Of a stretch of DNA of 64,000 nt, positions 35,684 to 45,973 are shown in pieces. Source of the stretch: Streptomyces sp. BHT-5-2. Its GTDB lineage: Bacteria; Actinomycetota; Actinomycetes; Streptomycetales; Streptomycetaceae. Positions within the stretch are counted from its first letter, which is position 1; the number at the start of each line of letters is the position of its first letter. The translations under genes were made by a program, and so were the position numbers. Where the stretch lies: contig NZ_CP081496.1 of assembly GCF_019774615.1 (NCBI RefSeq), positions 3,720,001 through 3,784,000 on the forward strand. The letters are read 5' to 3'. The notes beneath the pieces are model-generated. The model had not been told where the DNA came from, searched no databases, and saw nothing but the letters and a program-made list of their open reading frames with translations.

Positions 35684-35765
35684 TTGGACGCCCGGCTGTG
35701 GCAGTGGCGGTGGCGGCGCAATCAGCTCAAGCGCGGCTCCGACGCAGTGGGATCGGGCATGGGCC
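35684..35765 (+). pseudogene. N-terminal stub of an Rv1733c-family membrane protein
   Basis: A TTG at 35684 starts LDARLWQWRWRRNQLKRGSD followed by AVGSGMGP. Streptomyces Rv1733c-family proteins begin L-W-R-W-R-R-N-P-L-R-R-x-S/T-D-x-x-E-x-W. The match ends after about 22 residues, where the membrane helix should start. It appears to be a deletion remnant; the following 190 bp to the permease stop hold nothing recognised. Confidence 0.45.
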
Positions 35766-35963
35766 CTCTTCGACCCGCAGCGGCATGGGACGCGTCCATG
35801 AGCCCGGACTGTGGTGGGTACGTGTCCATGCAGTTCCTTGACCGGGTTGGTGGCCGTTATCCGGTCATCACGTGCCCCTGCCGCAGCCCCACGCCTCACC
35901 GGCTTGAGGTCATGCTCGTGCCCTCCCCACGCCACCCCTTGCCGGCTGCAGGGCAGTAGGCGG

Positions 35964-37913
35964 CTAGGTAGACGGCGAGGAGGGGGTGCGGGTAGGGCGG
36001 GCCGAGCGCAGGACGTACGGCACGCTGGTGACGGTGACCCCGGGGATGAACAGCAAGCGGGCCTTGAGCCGCAGTGCGCTCTGGTTGTGCAGCAACTGCT
36101 CCCACCAGCGGCCGACGATGTACTCGGGGATGATCACGGTGATGACGTCGCGGGGGCTTTCGCGGTGCAGGCGGCGGATGTACTCCAGGACGGGGCTGGT
36201 GACCTCCCGATACGGGGAGTCCAGAACTGTGAGCGGCACTCCCATCTCATGGGCGTCCCACGCGGCGGACAGCGACTGCGTCTCGGCCGCGTCGATGCCG
36301 GAGGTCACCGCCTCCACGCTGTCCGGGCGGATGGACCGGGCGTAGCCGACCGCGCGGAGAGTGGGCGCGTGGATCTTCGAGACCAGCACGATCGCATGGT
36401 TGCGGGACGGCGGTTCGGGGCGTGCGCCAGGAGGGACCTGCAGTTCCTCGCGTACTTTCTCGTAATGGCGGTGCACCGCCTTCATCGCCAGGAAGAGCAG
36501 CGGCATCGCGATGGTGACGATCCACGCGCCATGAGTGAACTTCGTGATCAGGACGATGACGAGGACGACCCCGGTGAAGAACGCGCCGGTGGCGTTGATG
36601 GCCTGGGAGCGCCGGATGTGCCTCCGTCGTGCCGGTTCGACGGCTTCGCTGGGTGTCTCCAGTTCGCGCTGCCAGTGCCGCACCATGCCGGTCTGCGACA
36701 GGGTGAAGGAGACGAAGACGCCCACGATGTAGAGCTGGATGATCGCCGAGACGTTGGCGTCGAAGATGACGATGAGGGCGATGGCGGCGAGGGCCAGCAG
36801 GACGATGCCGTTGGAGAACACCAGCCGGTCGCCGCGGTTGTGCAACTGGCGTGGCAGGTATCCGTCCTGCGCCAGGATGGACGCCAGCATCGGAAAGCCG
36901 TTGAACGCGGTGTTCGCGGCCAGGATCAGGATGCCGGCGGTGAACGCCTGCACGTAGTAGAAGAGCGGCGTGACGCTGCCGAAGCTGGCCTTGGCGATCT
37001 GGGCCAGCGCGGTCGGTGGTGCGGCGTCCGGCGGCAGTCCCAGTTCGGTCGGGCTCTGCGCCACGTGCACGTGGTAGACGAGCGCGAGGATGGTGATGCC
37101 GATGAACATGGACACCGACAGCGCACCCATGATCAGCAAGGTGGTGGCGGCGTTGCGGCTCTTGGGCTTGGTGAAGGCGGGCACCCCGTTGCTGATGGCC
37201 TCCACGCCCGTCAGCGCGGTACACCCGGAGGCGAACGACCGCATCGCGAGGAGGACGAGGGCCAGTCCGGTGTATGTTCCGGTGGCGTGGATGGGCCAGT
37301 GTGCGGATTCCGCACGGATTGTGTGCCCGGAGGCGAGCCGTGCCGCTGCCGCGACGAACATCACGTAGATGCCCAGCACGAATCCGTAGGTCGGGATGGC
37401 GAACGCCCGGCCCGACTCCTTGATCCCCCGCAGGTTCATCAGTGCCAGCAGCACCACGAAGCCCACCGACAGCGGCACCGCGTACGGAGCCATTGACGGT
37501 GCCGCCGAGGTGATCGCGGCCACTCCGGCGACCACCGAGACCGAGACGGTCAGGACGTAGTCCACCAGCAGCGCGCTCGCCGCCGTCAGCGCCGCGGTCT
37601 CGCCGAGGTTCTCGGAGCTCACGACGTAGGCACCACCGCCGTTGGGATACGCGTAGCAGGTCTGCCGGTACGAGGCGATCACCACGAGCAGCAAGGCCAC
37701 GATGACCGCGGCGATGTACCACGTCAGATGCAGCAACATGGTGCCGCCCAGCGCCAGGATGAGCAGCGTCTCCTCCGTGGCGTAGGCGACCGAGGAGAGA
37801 GGGTCACTGCAGAAGACCGGCAGCGCCAGCCGCTTGGGCAGGAGCGTCTCCCCCATCTGGGCCGTCCTCAAGGGGCGACCGAGCAAAAACCGTTTGGGGA
37901 AGGCGACCCTCAT
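35964..37913 (-). CDS. APC-family permease, KimA-like potassium importer
   Basis: The 649-residue protein has 12 predicted helices (residues about 55-470) and a soluble C-terminal domain of about 170 residues. Conserved parts are [40 protein letters not shown] (helix 3 region), [20 protein letters not shown] and GTFV-like [20 protein letters not shown]. These match the KUP/KimA-like branch of amino-acid-polyamine-cation permeases, in which KimA imports K+ with H+. ATG 37911-37913 is chosen; the frame upstream is Arg-rich and unlike the family. The neighbouring kdp operon and CPA1 antiporter support a K+ role. An amino-acid substrate cannot be excluded. Confidence 0.75.
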   Translation of the reverse strand: MRVAFPKRFLLGRPLRTAQMGETLLPKRLALPVFCSDPLSSVAYATEETLLILALGGTMLLHLTWYIAAVIVALLLVVIASYRQTCYAYPNGGGAYVVSSENLGETAALTAASALLVDYVLTVSVSVVAGVAAITSAAPSMAPYAVPLSVGFVVLLALMNLRGIKESGRAFAIPTYGFVLGIYVMFVAAAARLASGHTIRAESAHWPIHATGTYTGLALVLLAMRSFASGCTALTGVEAISNGVPAFTKPKSRNAATTLLIMGALSVSMFIGITILALVYHVHVAQSPTELGLPPDAAPPTALAQIAKASFGSVTPLFYYVQAFTAGILILAANTAFNGFPMLASILAQDGYLPRQLHNRGDRLVFSNGIVLLALAAIALIVIFDANVSAIIQLYIVGVFVSFTLSQTGMVRHWQRELETPSEAVEPARRRHIRRSQAINATGAFFTGVVLVIVLITKFTHGAWIVTIAMPLLFLAMKAVHRHYEKVREELQVPPGARPEPPSRNHAIVLVSKIHAPTLRAVGYARSIRPDSVEAVTSGIDAAETQSLSAAWDAHEMGVPLTVLDSPYREVTSPVLEYIRRLHRESPRDVITVIIPEYIVGRWWEQLLHNQSALRLKARLLFIPGVTVTSVPYVLRSARPTRTPSSPST

Positions 37914-38051
37914 ACGCCCGGATCGTACGAGCCGTACTCTGCCGAAGCACCGCACCGGACGGGGCACCCGCCCACCGGGCCGCCAATGTGTGCTCGAACG
38001 GCGTAAGTGAGCCGCAGAGCAGCGGCGTCACGAGTACCTCCAAGAGGGCGG

Positions 38052-38265
38052 TCAGGCGAAGGCGAAGTATGCAGCCAGAGGTAGCCGACGGACACGGCGA
38101 GGGTGGCGGTGGTGATGACGAGGCCGTGTTTGGTGAACTGCCAGAAGGCGATGGGCTGGCGGTTGCGTTCGGCGATGCCCAGGACGACGACGTTGGCGGA
38201 GGCGCCGATCGCGGTGGCGTTGCCGCCGGGGTCGGTTCCCAGGGCGAGGGCCTGTGGTCAGCAGA
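38052..38265 (-). pseudogene. C-terminal fragment of an ArsB/NhaD-type ion transporter
   Basis: The frame reads [40 protein letters not shown] and [20 protein letters not shown]. This is the last part of ArsB/NhaD-superfamily carriers ([18 protein letters not shown]). The natural ending (Y-F-A-stop) is found in the next frame at 38052, so a frameshift lies near 38060. Upstream of 38265 the homology stops abruptly. A dead relic next to other cation transporters. Confidence 0.6.
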
Positions 38266-38514
38266 ATCCATCTGGACGGGGGCTGCCACTCCGCCGTGCT
38301 CGGCATGGCGATGCAGTTCTCGGGTTGCTGGTCATGTCGTCCGGCAACCACAGCAGCGTGTGGGAGGCGACAGGGCGCCGCTCACCCGTTCAGAAGGTGC
38401 GCATGACAAAATCCCGACTGCGGGCCGTTAAAATCCGATAAAGTTCCTGGCAGGAGTGCCGGGAAGTCTGGTCGGCGAAAAGATCGCACATCACTGCCGA
38501 CAAGGGATGCTCTC

Positions 38515-40080
38515 ATGACGGGCCTGACCATTGTTCTTCTGCTCGTGGTCCTGGCCACCGCCGTTGCCACAGGCGCCCGTCACTGGAGCTTGCCCGCCCC
38601 ATCCCTCCTGGTCATCGCCGGACTGGCCGTGGGCCTGCTGCCATGGGTACCGGACATCCACGTCGCACCGCAGGTGATCAGTGTCCTCGTCCTCCCTCCG
38701 CTGCTGTACGCCTCGGCCGAGGAGATATCCGGCAGGGAGCTGCGCGCGGTGTGGCGCCCGGTGACCATCCTTGTCTTCGGGCTCGTTCTGGCTTCGGCGG
38801 TTGCCGTGGGAATGATCGCCTCGGCTCTGACCCCGCTCACCACGGCGACGGCGTTCGTACTGGGTGCCGTCCTGGCCAGCACCGACCCGGTGGCAGTCAC
38901 CGCGCTCGGACGTCGCCTGGCGCTGCCGCCGCGGGTGCAGTCGATGGTGCAGGCCGAGAGCCTGTTCAACGACGCCACCTCATTGGTGCTGTTCAAGGTC
39001 GCCGTGGGGACCGCGGTGGCCGCCGGGGCGGTGTCCATACCGTCGGCCGCCGGGCAGTTCGTTTTGCTCGGCGGCGGCGGAGCCCTGATCGGCGCTGGAG
39101 TTGCCGGGGTGGTGATGCTCATCCGCAGGCGCACGGAAGACCCGGTGCTGGAGACCGTCATCGCGCTGGTCACCCCCTACGCGTCCTACGTCCTGGCCGA
39201 GGACCTGCACACTTCCGGGGTGACCGCCGTCGTGGTCGCCGGTGTCGTCTTGGGCAGCACCGGCCACCGACTCTCCACGGCCCACATCCGCCTCCAGGTC
39301 CACGCCGTCTACGGCACGGTCGTCTTTCTTCTGGAGAGCGTCGTCTTCGCGATCATCGGCCTTCAGTTGCCGACCCTGGTCCGCCAGCTGGCCACCGACG
39401 AGCGCGGGTGGCCGCTATGGGTCCCGGCCGTCGCCTTCACCGTCTTGGCCATCCGGTTGCTGTGGGTCTTCCCGCTCTCCGCACTGATGCAGTACCGGCG
39501 CGGCAACAACCGCATCTCCTGGCGAGTCCCGGCCGTGCTGTCCTGGGCCGGTACCCGCGGGGTGATGCCTCTGGCCGCCGCGCTGTCCATCCCCCTGACC
39601 ACCCACGCCGGTGCTCCGCTGCCGCACCGGGCGCTGATCCTCACCCTCACCACCGGCACCATCGCCCTGACCCTTGTCGTCCAGGGCTTCACCCTCACCT
39701 CGGTCGTCCGCCGCTCGGGCATCGCCCTGGAGCCGCAGCACACGGCCCGCGAGGAAGCCCAGGCCCGTCGCCACCTGGCAAGCGCCGCTCTGGCCGAGCT
39801 GGACCGGTACGAAGAAGCCGACGCCGCCTCCGAGACCGTGCTCAAACACGTACGCCGCCACCTCGAAGCCCGCCTGCACCAAGCAGACGCCGATAGCGCC
39901 CCGGACACCGACGACTCAGTTAACCGCCCCGCCGACGCCTACGGCGAGATACGCCGGGCACTGATCGCCATCGAAACCGCCGAACTGCAACACCTCTACG
40001 AGAACAACAAGATCAGCAACACCACCCGACGTCACCTTCAGCGCGCACTCGATCTCGAAGAAGCCGGCCTCACCGGGTGA
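38515..40080 (+). CDS. CPA1-family Na+/H+ antiporter
   Basis: The 521-residue protein has about 12 helices with the CPA1 active-site motif AESLFNDATSLVLF (Asn-Asp pair), VLASTDPVAVTALGRRLALP, LLESVVFAIIGLQLP and AGTRGVMPLAAALSIP. A 110-residue hydrophilic tail (from about 405) contains coiled-coil-like helices (LASAALAELDRYEEADAASE). It exchanges Na+ or K+ for H+ at the membrane. The tail resembles that of the YjcE/NhaP-type group. It stands alone downstream of the ArsB/NhaD relic. Confidence 0.9.
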   Translation: MTGLTIVLLLVVLATAVATGARHWSLPAPSLLVIAGLAVGLLPWVPDIHVAPQVISVLVLPPLLYASAEEISGRELRAVWRPVTILVFGLVLASAVAVGMIASALTPLTTATAFVLGAVLASTDPVAVTALGRRLALPPRVQSMVQAESLFNDATSLVLFKVAVGTAVAAGAVSIPSAAGQFVLLGGGGALIGAGVAGVVMLIRRRTEDPVLETVIALVTPYASYVLAEDLHTSGVTAVVVAGVVLGSTGHRLSTAHIRLQVHAVYGTVVFLLESVVFAIIGLQLPTLVRQLATDERGWPLWVPAVAFTVLAIRLLWVFPLSALMQYRRGNNRISWRVPAVLSWAGTRGVMPLAAALSIPLTTHAGAPLPHRALILTLTTGTIALTLVVQGFTLTSVVRRSGIALEPQHTAREEAQARRHLASAALAELDRYEEADAASETVLKHVRRHLEARLHQADADSAPDTDDSVNRPADAYGEIRRALIAIETAELQHLYENNKISNTTRRHLQRALDLEEAGLTG

Positions 40081-40290
40081 CCGCGTCATCCGCCATAACC
40101 AACGCGGGAGCTGTTGGGGTGCAGTGAGGCTCGGCAGCGGCGACGGCTTCAGGCGCTGCTGCCGAGCCTTTCTGGCGTAGACACCCTTCGAGTTACCAAA
40201 AGGCCCTGTTCTCATGGCCGGCAGCCACCGCAGTCACCCAATCGAGACTCTCGCGCTAGCAAAACCGCTCAAAACCGGAACAACAACCGT

Positions 40291-40794
40291 TCAAGGCGTA
40301 GGCATGTAATCCAGGGGAAGCTCAACTCCTGTGCTGGCGTGTAGCCGTGCCATGTCCTGTCGGTCCTTGTCCGTGGGCTCGTAGCCGAGGTGGCAACGTA
40401 CCTGCGTCGCCGCGTCGACACACGGGACCCGGCGCCCGCCGATGGTCCCGGTTACCGGTGCTGGATAGTGGAAGCGTTCACCGTCCGGGAGAAACTGCTC
40501 TCCGCCTTCGGAAGAGCCGAGGACAGGGTGCAGGTCGATCTCCCGGCCTGCGCTGTCCGCAATGGCCAGCGCCGTGGGGAGCCAGTCCCGCAACACCTGC
40601 GTGAACCCGGCTTCGAACAGCGCATCCCGCGCTACGTCGAGTTGGTCCAGCAAGACGACCAGATCGAGATCCGCATGGGTTCGGGTCACCTCTCCGATGA
40701 GGGCGTCCACACCCCAGCCGCCGTCCACCCAGGCTGCTGCCCCTGCGCTTTTGAGTAGGTCCAGCACTTCGAGTACATCGGATTCATTCAGCAC
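40291..40794 (-). CDS. aminoglycoside adenylyltransferase-like nucleotidyltransferase
   Basis: The 167-residue protein contains DVLEVLDLLKSAGAAAWVDG then GWGVDALIGEVTRTHADLDL with VVLLD. The G-G-W-x-V-D-A-L-x-G-x-x-T-R-x-H-x-D-L-D-L motif is that of lincosamide/aminoglycoside-2''-adenylyltransferase-like enzymes (ANT(2'')-type), in which the two Asp residues bind metal. EIDLHPV and VPCVDAATQVRCHLGYEPTD follow. GTG 40792-40794 places the start as in the family; the longer frame to 41037 is not conserved. It could inactivate an antibiotic by adenylylation; the substrate is not predictable. Confidence 0.75.
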   Translation of the reverse strand: MLNESDVLEVLDLLKSAGAAAWVDGGWGVDALIGEVTRTHADLDLVVLLDQLDVARDALFEAGFTQVLRDWLPTALAIADSAGREIDLHPVLGSSEGGEQFLPDGERFHYPAPVTGTIGGRRVPCVDAATQVRCHLGYEPTDKDRQDMARLHASTGVELPLDYMPTP

Positions 40795-41267
40795 GACCGC
40801 ACTCTGGCAGCGCAGACCATCTGTCGCCACCGAGATACCCGGGCGTCCAGGCTCACCCGTTCGACCGACAAGCCTCGCGATCGATACGACAACGGCTTCT
40901 AACCGCCGGGACAACGCGTGGCACCGTACGACGCCGGATCTCCAACCCGTCACACAAGCTTTTCGCATGTCGGAACAAACGCCGCCCAACCTTCCGGCTA
41001 TTCTCGCAGCAGCCTCAGTTCCGCCGAATGCCCGCATGTCCCCACGCGGGCACGTCCGCGAGCACGGGCAAAAGCACAGCCCGTCATCGAGCTTCGAAGC
41101 CCGTACGGAACCTCACCACGATCACGGCCGAGGGTGGAAGCCGTATGCGCCCTGTCCGTACGCAGGTGAAAGGGCGGGTGTCCACGTCACGGCAGGCCCG
41201 GACGAGCCGACTCCCAACCCTGAGCGAAGTGTTGGGGTACATTCCCCACCGCCGGAGGTGAACAGCC
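40795..41267. other. 473-bp intergenic region, no supported gene
   Basis: It separates the minus-strand nucleotidyltransferase from the plus-strand DUF6343-like gene. Only low-complexity GC frames are present; the two promoters must lie here. Confidence 0.4.
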
Positions 41268-41531
41268 ATGAAGCGCCCACGTACAGGGGTCGAAGCGGGC
41301 ACTGCACGGAGCCCCCTACGGCTGAGGCTCATCCTGGCATCCGTCGCACTGGTGGTCTTCACCACCGCAACCCTTCGCTTCGCAATCGGAGTGTCCCGAG
41401 CGAATCCCACCCTCACGGTGCGCCTGGTCCTGACCGTGGCCTGCGGCGTCCTTGCCGGCCTTGCGGCCGTGGAATTGTTCGTCGTGCTGCGACGCTGCCG
41501 CAACGACAGGAACACAAAGGCATCACGCTAG
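41268..41531 (+). CDS. small membrane protein (DUF6343-like)
   Basis: The 87-residue protein starts MKRPRTGVEAGTARSPLRLR, followed by two hydrophobic helices (LILASVALVVFTTATLRFAI and TLTVRLVLTVACGVLAGLAA) and a basic end. The R-T-G-x-E-x-x-x-A-R-S-x-L-x-L-R-L start is typical of DUF6343 proteins of Streptomyces. CCGGAGGTG lies 8 nt upstream of ATG 41268. Function unknown. Confidence 0.7.
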   Translation: MKRPRTGVEAGTARSPLRLRLILASVALVVFTTATLRFAIGVSRANPTLTVRLVLTVACGVLAGLAAVELFVVLRRCRNDRNTKASR

Positions 41532-42654
41532 TCGCCCATGCCAGACCTGCACGACTGCCCGGGCCTGAGGACAACGGCGGCACAAGCCCCGCCGAAGACA
41601 GTCACGGAACGCCACCGCACCCAGGAAGCTCCGCCTGTCCGCGAGCGTCGGATTCCCAGTGTCCACCGTCAGCAGCCGTGCCGAGTTCTTGTCAGGACGT
41701 ACGGCCCGTCTCGATCGGGGCACCCACCCGAGTCGAACTTGCTATCGCGCCCCGCAGCTCGTTGTGGTGACCTGCTGCCGCCGATTGCGGACGACGATCT
41801 CGTGGGTCGCACCGTACTGCGCAAGCACACAGGCTTGCGCAGGGGGAATTGCCTCCAACTTGCTCTTCTTTCGCCCTGGTTGCATAGCCCCGCTCATGCA
41901 TGAGGGCAGTCACGAGCCAGTTCGCTTCCTCCAGCGCGTTGTCAGGCCGGTCGATAACCGCTTCTGGATCCGTCCATCGATCCTGGACCCAGAGCGGCAT
42001 TGTGAAGTCCGTCGTGCTCGCGCGCGACGGTTTGAGCGGTTCGCTCCTAACTCGCCGCCGGAGACGGCCACATTGCCCCTTCACCACGCGCCACGCGAGA
42101 TAGGCACGCCGACGGTTCCTCACCGCGTGCTCGAGGGAGCATCCGGCGGTGCTGCGTGACCGGTATGGGACGGCGGCCATTCCTCATCGAGGAGTTGTGG
42201 GTGGGCAAAGTCGCCCGAATGCTGGCGGAGCCTCGAATGGCAGAACGAGCGGTTTGTTCACGCGATGCAGACCAGACCTGAGCAGGAGCAACCCCCGGGC
42301 CAGGCCGAACCCGTACACCACTTCCCAGGACGCAACCGCCGACAGCTGCATGGCTCAACTGTGGTGGCCGATGCGGACACTCGCTTGGCTGCATTCCTGT
42401 TTCAACCTGCCTACTTTGACGCGGCATTGACGATCCGGGAGACCATCGTCACAGTGTCAGCGCGATGCGAGGTGTTTGACTGGCGTGAGGACTGAACTCG
42501 GCGCCCGCCTCCGCGGAAGTCCGGCGAGCGAATGCGCGGGTTGCCACGGTCCAGCCGACCGCTTTATGGGGCCCGTTCCACTGGCAACGAAATGGTAATG
42601 GTAAGGTAAAGTCGGCTCGGTCTGTGTCATATGGGCACGCCAATGGGATAGTTG
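41532..42654. other. 1.1-kb region without an intact gene
   Basis: No complete gene is supported on either strand. A minus-strand stretch (about 41881-42000) encodes MPLWVQDRWTDPEAVIDRPD and NALEEANWLVTALMHERGYA, which looks like a real protein end with an x-L-V-T-x-L-M-x-x-R-G-Y motif seen in Streptomyces hypothetical proteins; it is not connected to a start. The rest is unassigned. Confidence 0.35.
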
Positions 42655-42972
42655 ATGGCGATTTCTGACGGATTTCAGGCTGATGTGGACGGGCTGGGGT
42701 CACTGTCCCGGAAGCTGCTGCAGAGTGCGGAGTCCATGGGACACGCGTCACGGAGTCTGCAGCAGGCAGGCGTCAACGACCTTGGCAATGCGGACATTGA
42801 TGAGAATGCGTCCGACTTCAGGGACTCATGGGATTACGGTATCGGCCAGATCATCAAGACCCAGGTGGCACTTCACGAGGGTCTGGAAGCGACGGCGCGG
42901 GCTTACCACGAGACGGACACCGCTCTTCAGGAGGCGCTGTCGAAGGGGCAGAGAGCCGAGACGTCGGGTCCT
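42655..42972 (+). CDS. WXG100/ESX-like small helical protein, 3' end replaced by IS DNA
   Basis: ATG 42655 starts MAISDGFQADVDGLGSLSRK, followed by long amphipathic helices: LLQSAESMGHASRSLQQAGV, ENASDFRDSWDYGIGQIIKT and LHEGLEATARAYHETDTALQ. The pattern helix - loop with F-x-x-x-W-x-x-G - helix ending Y-x-x-x-D is that of type VII secretion (ESX) substrates of about 100 residues. About 105 residues are in frame before IS5 sequence begins near 42972, so the gene is nearly complete but lacks its own stop. No eccC or other secretion gene is in the window. Confidence 0.55.
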
Positions 42973-43483
42973 GAACTGGTCGCGCTGCGCCATCGACTCG
43001 GTGAACATGCGGGCCCTGAAAGGGGGGAGCTGACCGGTCCGAACCCCGTCGACCGGGGCAAGCAAGGGTCGAGGAACCACTTGAGCACTGAGCGGACCGG
43101 TTTACCCCCATCCATCGGCATCTCCAACGCGAACCTGCACGACAGTCGGGCACTCAAGCACCCCCGTCCGGGGCATCCCACCGATCCGCTCGCGACGAGG
43201 ACCGCGCCGACGACGGCCCGCCAAGCTCCATGCGGACAAGGGATACGACTACGACGACCCGCGTCGATGGCTCCGCGGGCGAGGCATCCGACACCGCATC
43301 GCCCGCAGAGGCACCGAGCCCTCCACCCGACCGGGCCGACACCGCTCGACGATCGAGCGCACCATGTCCTGACTCGCCGGCTGCCGCCGCCTGCACCACC
43401 GCTACGAGCGCAAGGCCGAACACTTCCTCACCCTCACCGCCACCGCCTGCACCCTCATCTGCTACCGCAGACTCACCGAATGA
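42972..43483 (+). pseudogene. IS5-family transposase remnant, frameshifted and with in-frame TGA
   Basis: Pieces in three frames give the C-terminal two thirds of a Streptomyces IS5 transposase: NWSRCAIDSVNMRALKGG, then TGPNPVDRGKQGSRNHLSTE, LPPSIGISNANLHDSRAL, IPPIRSRRGPRRRRPAKLHA and DKGYDYDDPRRWLRGRGIRH. Breaks are at the GGGGGG run near 43021 and near 43150. The last part ends TIERTMS, then TGA (43370-43372), then LAGCRRLHHRYERKAEHFLT and CYRRLTE; the family has Trp at the TGA. The catalytic second and third acidic residues (D-K-G-Y-D, E-R-T) are present. The element's 5' end is missing and its insertion cut the WXG-like gene. Confidence 0.7.
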
Positions 43484-43757
43484 GACGACTTCTTAGTCAG
43501 GGGCTGTCCGATGGGGCAACGGGCCCGCCGCGCCTGGTCAGTTGACTGGCTCGACGCAGCGAAGGCTCATCAGGGGCGCCAGTCGCCTGCCTGGCGGCGA
43601 AGGCGGATATCGGCCCTACGTGCCCCCTCGCCACGACCACGTGAGCCCGAGGAGCCGGTATGCTCGCGCACCTTCGTGAACCGTCGGGCCGCGTGCCGCG
43701 TCCCCTTGATGCGCGGCCCGTGCCGGGCGGGTGCTGCGCGGGGAAAGCAGGGGACGG

Positions 43758-44153
43758 ATGACAGGTGAAACGATCGGTATCGGGCTGGCCGTATTGGCGG
43801 GCCTGGTGAGTCTGTGGGCCAGTGCCCGGGAGGCACGGATGCAGATACGGCTGAGCCGCTACGGGCTGCACGCCGAGGGGGTGGTGGTGGACCAGGAGCA
43901 CACGTCAGCGGACGATTATTCGACGCCCGTCATCGAGTTCACCGACCGGCAGGGCCGACCCGTCAGGTTCCGGCCCCCCACCACGGGGACGGGGCTGGCC
44001 CTCGGAACCCATGTACCGGTCGCCTACCTGCCCGAAAGGCCGAAAAGCGCACGGGTATTCACCCGGAAGTACCGCCTACATCGGATCGTCGGCCTGTTCT
44101 TCGGAGCCGTGATTTTCCTCGGCGTCGCGGCTGGGTGCCTGCTCACGCGCTGA
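43758..44153 (+). CDS. DUF3592-domain membrane protein
   Basis: The 131-residue protein has an N-terminal helix (IGIGLAVLAGLVSLWASARE), a beta-rich domain with GLHAEGVVVDQEHTSADDYS, TPVIEFTDRQGRPVRFRPPT and GTHVPVAYLPERPKSARV, and a C-terminal helix (IVGLFFGAVIFLGVAAGCLL). This is the DUF3592 layout (A-x-G-x-V...P-x-V-x-F-x-D-x-x-G...G-x-x-V-x-V-x-Y-x-P-x-x-P). ATG 43758 has GCAGGGGAC upstream. It probably sits in the membrane; function unknown. Confidence 0.75.
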   Translation: MTGETIGIGLAVLAGLVSLWASAREARMQIRLSRYGLHAEGVVVDQEHTSADDYSTPVIEFTDRQGRPVRFRPPTTGTGLALGTHVPVAYLPERPKSARVFTRKYRLHRIVGLFFGAVIFLGVAAGCLLTR

Positions 44154-44431
44154 GCTTGTTCTCCCTCCTCGTTCTCACTGACGGATCCACCGCCAGACCC
44201 GTCACGGGACCCATCGGACACGCCCTGAGCCGTGGCGCTCGAAGGAACGGTGTCGCCGTGTCCGGGCGCGCGCATGAATGCCTGGTGTACGGCCTGGTGA
44301 CCGAGCGCGTCGGCCGATCCCGGCCACTCGATCGTGACCACGCCGGGCCGCAGATCAGTGGCCGTGAAGTCGCCGTCCCCGCAGCCCGGGTGTCCCCTTC
44401 ACGGTCAGTTCCGATCGGCCATCAGGCGGCG

Positions 44432-45775
44432 TCAGCGGGCGGTGCCCGCCGGAGCGGTCAACGGGATCTCTTCGTCCATGCACCCGGGCGCCGCGCTGCC
44501 GCGGCGCCGTTCCGCGGCGTCGGCGGCTGTCCCGACCAGGGCCGTGGCCAGGGCGCCGAGGGCGAAGACCAGTCCGACCCAGCTGGGCGACAGGTAGCCG
44601 TGGCCGCCGCTGATCGCCAGGCCGGCCACCCATGGGCCCGCCGCGTTGCCGATGTTGAAGGCGGAGATGTTGCCGGCGCTCGCCAGCGTCGCGGCGCCCT
44701 TGGCCTCGTTGAGGACCCGGGTCTGCAGGCCGGGGTTGATGAGGAAGCCGGCGATGCCGAAGACGATGACCGTGCCCGTCATGAGCACCTTGTTGTGCGC
44801 CGTGGCGGAGAACAGGGCGAGGCTCGTGGCGAGCAACACCATGCCGATCCACAGGGTCCGCATCAGGTTCCGGTCGGCGAACCGGCCGCCCAACACGCTG
44901 CCGCAGAAGGTGCCCACGCCGAAGAGGACCAGCAGCACGGGAACGACGGCCGAGGAGAAGCCCGTGATGTCGGTGAGCAGCGGCGTGATGTAGGAGTAGC
45001 AGCCGAAGAGCGCGGCCTGGCTGAGAGCTGTGGTGACCAGCCCCAGCCACACCCGGCCGCTCCGGAAGGCCGACAGCTCCTTGCGGACGCCGGCCTCCTG
45101 CTTGGACTTGTGGGAGGGCACCAAGGTGATGACACCGATGAGGCCGATGAGGGCCAGCCCGTTGACCACCCAGAACGGCGAGCGCCAGCCCCAGTGCTGC
45201 CCGAGGAAGGCGCCGAGCGGGACGCCCGCGATGGTCGAGATGGTGAGCCCGCCGAACATGACCGCGATGGCTCTGGCCCGTTTGGACGGCGGCACCAGGT
45301 CCGCCGCAACCACGGCGCCGATGCCGAAGAAGGCGCTCTGGACCACGGCGGTGACCACCCGGGCGACCAGCAGGACCTGGTAGCTCTGCGCGGTGGCTGC
45401 CATGGTCTGTCCGGCCAGGAACACGATGAGGATCGCAACGAGTGTGGCCTTCCTGGGCAGTCGCGCGGAGACCAGCGCCACCGCCGGCGCCCCGATGGCG
45501 GCGCCCACGGCGAAGGCGGAGATCAGGATGCCCGCGGTGGGGATGGAGACGTCGAAGGCGTCGGCCATCTCCGGGAGCAACCCGGCGATCATGAATTCGG
45601 TGGTACCTAAGCCAAAGATCGTAAGACCCAGGACGAACAGGGCAATGGGCACGATGAAGCTCCACGGGCGGAGAGGGGATCTGGAGGGGAACCGACTGCT
45701 GCCGACGGGCTTCGCCTCCGGGAGGGGCACCAAGGGAGTGCCCGGCAGCAGTACGGGGTCGGTGGGCGAGTGCAC
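44432..45775 (-). CDS. MFS drug-efflux-type transporter (DHA1 family)
   Basis: The 447-residue transporter has 12 helices. Helix 1 contains LGLTIFGLGTTEFMIAGLLP, the signature of the DHA1/AraJ-like group that includes Streptomyces chloramphenicol exporters. Loop 2-3 has VSARLPRKATL, and helix 5 PLGAFLGQHWGWRSPFWVV-type sequence is present as GVPLGAFLGQHWGWRSPFWV. GTG 45773-45775 is used; the first 35 residues are hydrophilic and may be overextended. It is divergent from a TetR gene 235 bp away, which may control it. Substrate unknown. Confidence 0.85.
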   Translation of the reverse strand: MHSPTDPVLLPGTPLVPLPEAKPVGSSRFPSRSPLRPWSFIVPIALFVLGLTIFGLGTTEFMIAGLLPEMADAFDVSIPTAGILISAFAVGAAIGAPAVALVSARLPRKATLVAILIVFLAGQTMAATAQSYQVLLVARVVTAVVQSAFFGIGAVVAADLVPPSKRARAIAVMFGGLTISTIAGVPLGAFLGQHWGWRSPFWVVNGLALIGLIGVITLVPSHKSKQEAGVRKELSAFRSGRVWLGLVTTALSQAALFGCYSYITPLLTDITGFSSAVVPVLLVLFGVGTFCGSVLGGRFADRNLMRTLWIGMVLLATSLALFSATAHNKVLMTGTVIVFGIAGFLINPGLQTRVLNEAKGAATLASAGNISAFNIGNAAGPWVAGLAISGGHGYLSPSWVGLVFALGALATALVGTAADAAERRRGSAAPGCMDEEIPLTAPAGTAR

Positions 45776-45973
45776 CGGGACCGGCCGCGCCTCGGCGAAG
45801 GGTCAAGCCCAGCCCGGCAAGGACGCCCGACCGACAAGACATCACGCTAGCCATGCTGGATCGATCAGTCCAGTAAGAAGTGAAGCCGCGCCGCGCAACT
45901 ACCCGTGAACCGGGCTTAATCCAGTGCATTTGCGTCGAGCGATGACGCAAAAGGGATCCATGCAGGCCACTTA

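Noticed and set aside
44024..44425. Minus-strand frame with TDLRPGVVTIEWPGSADALG
   Set aside because: Some residues look natural, but no start codon precedes the good part and the end overlaps the DUF3592 gene antisense.
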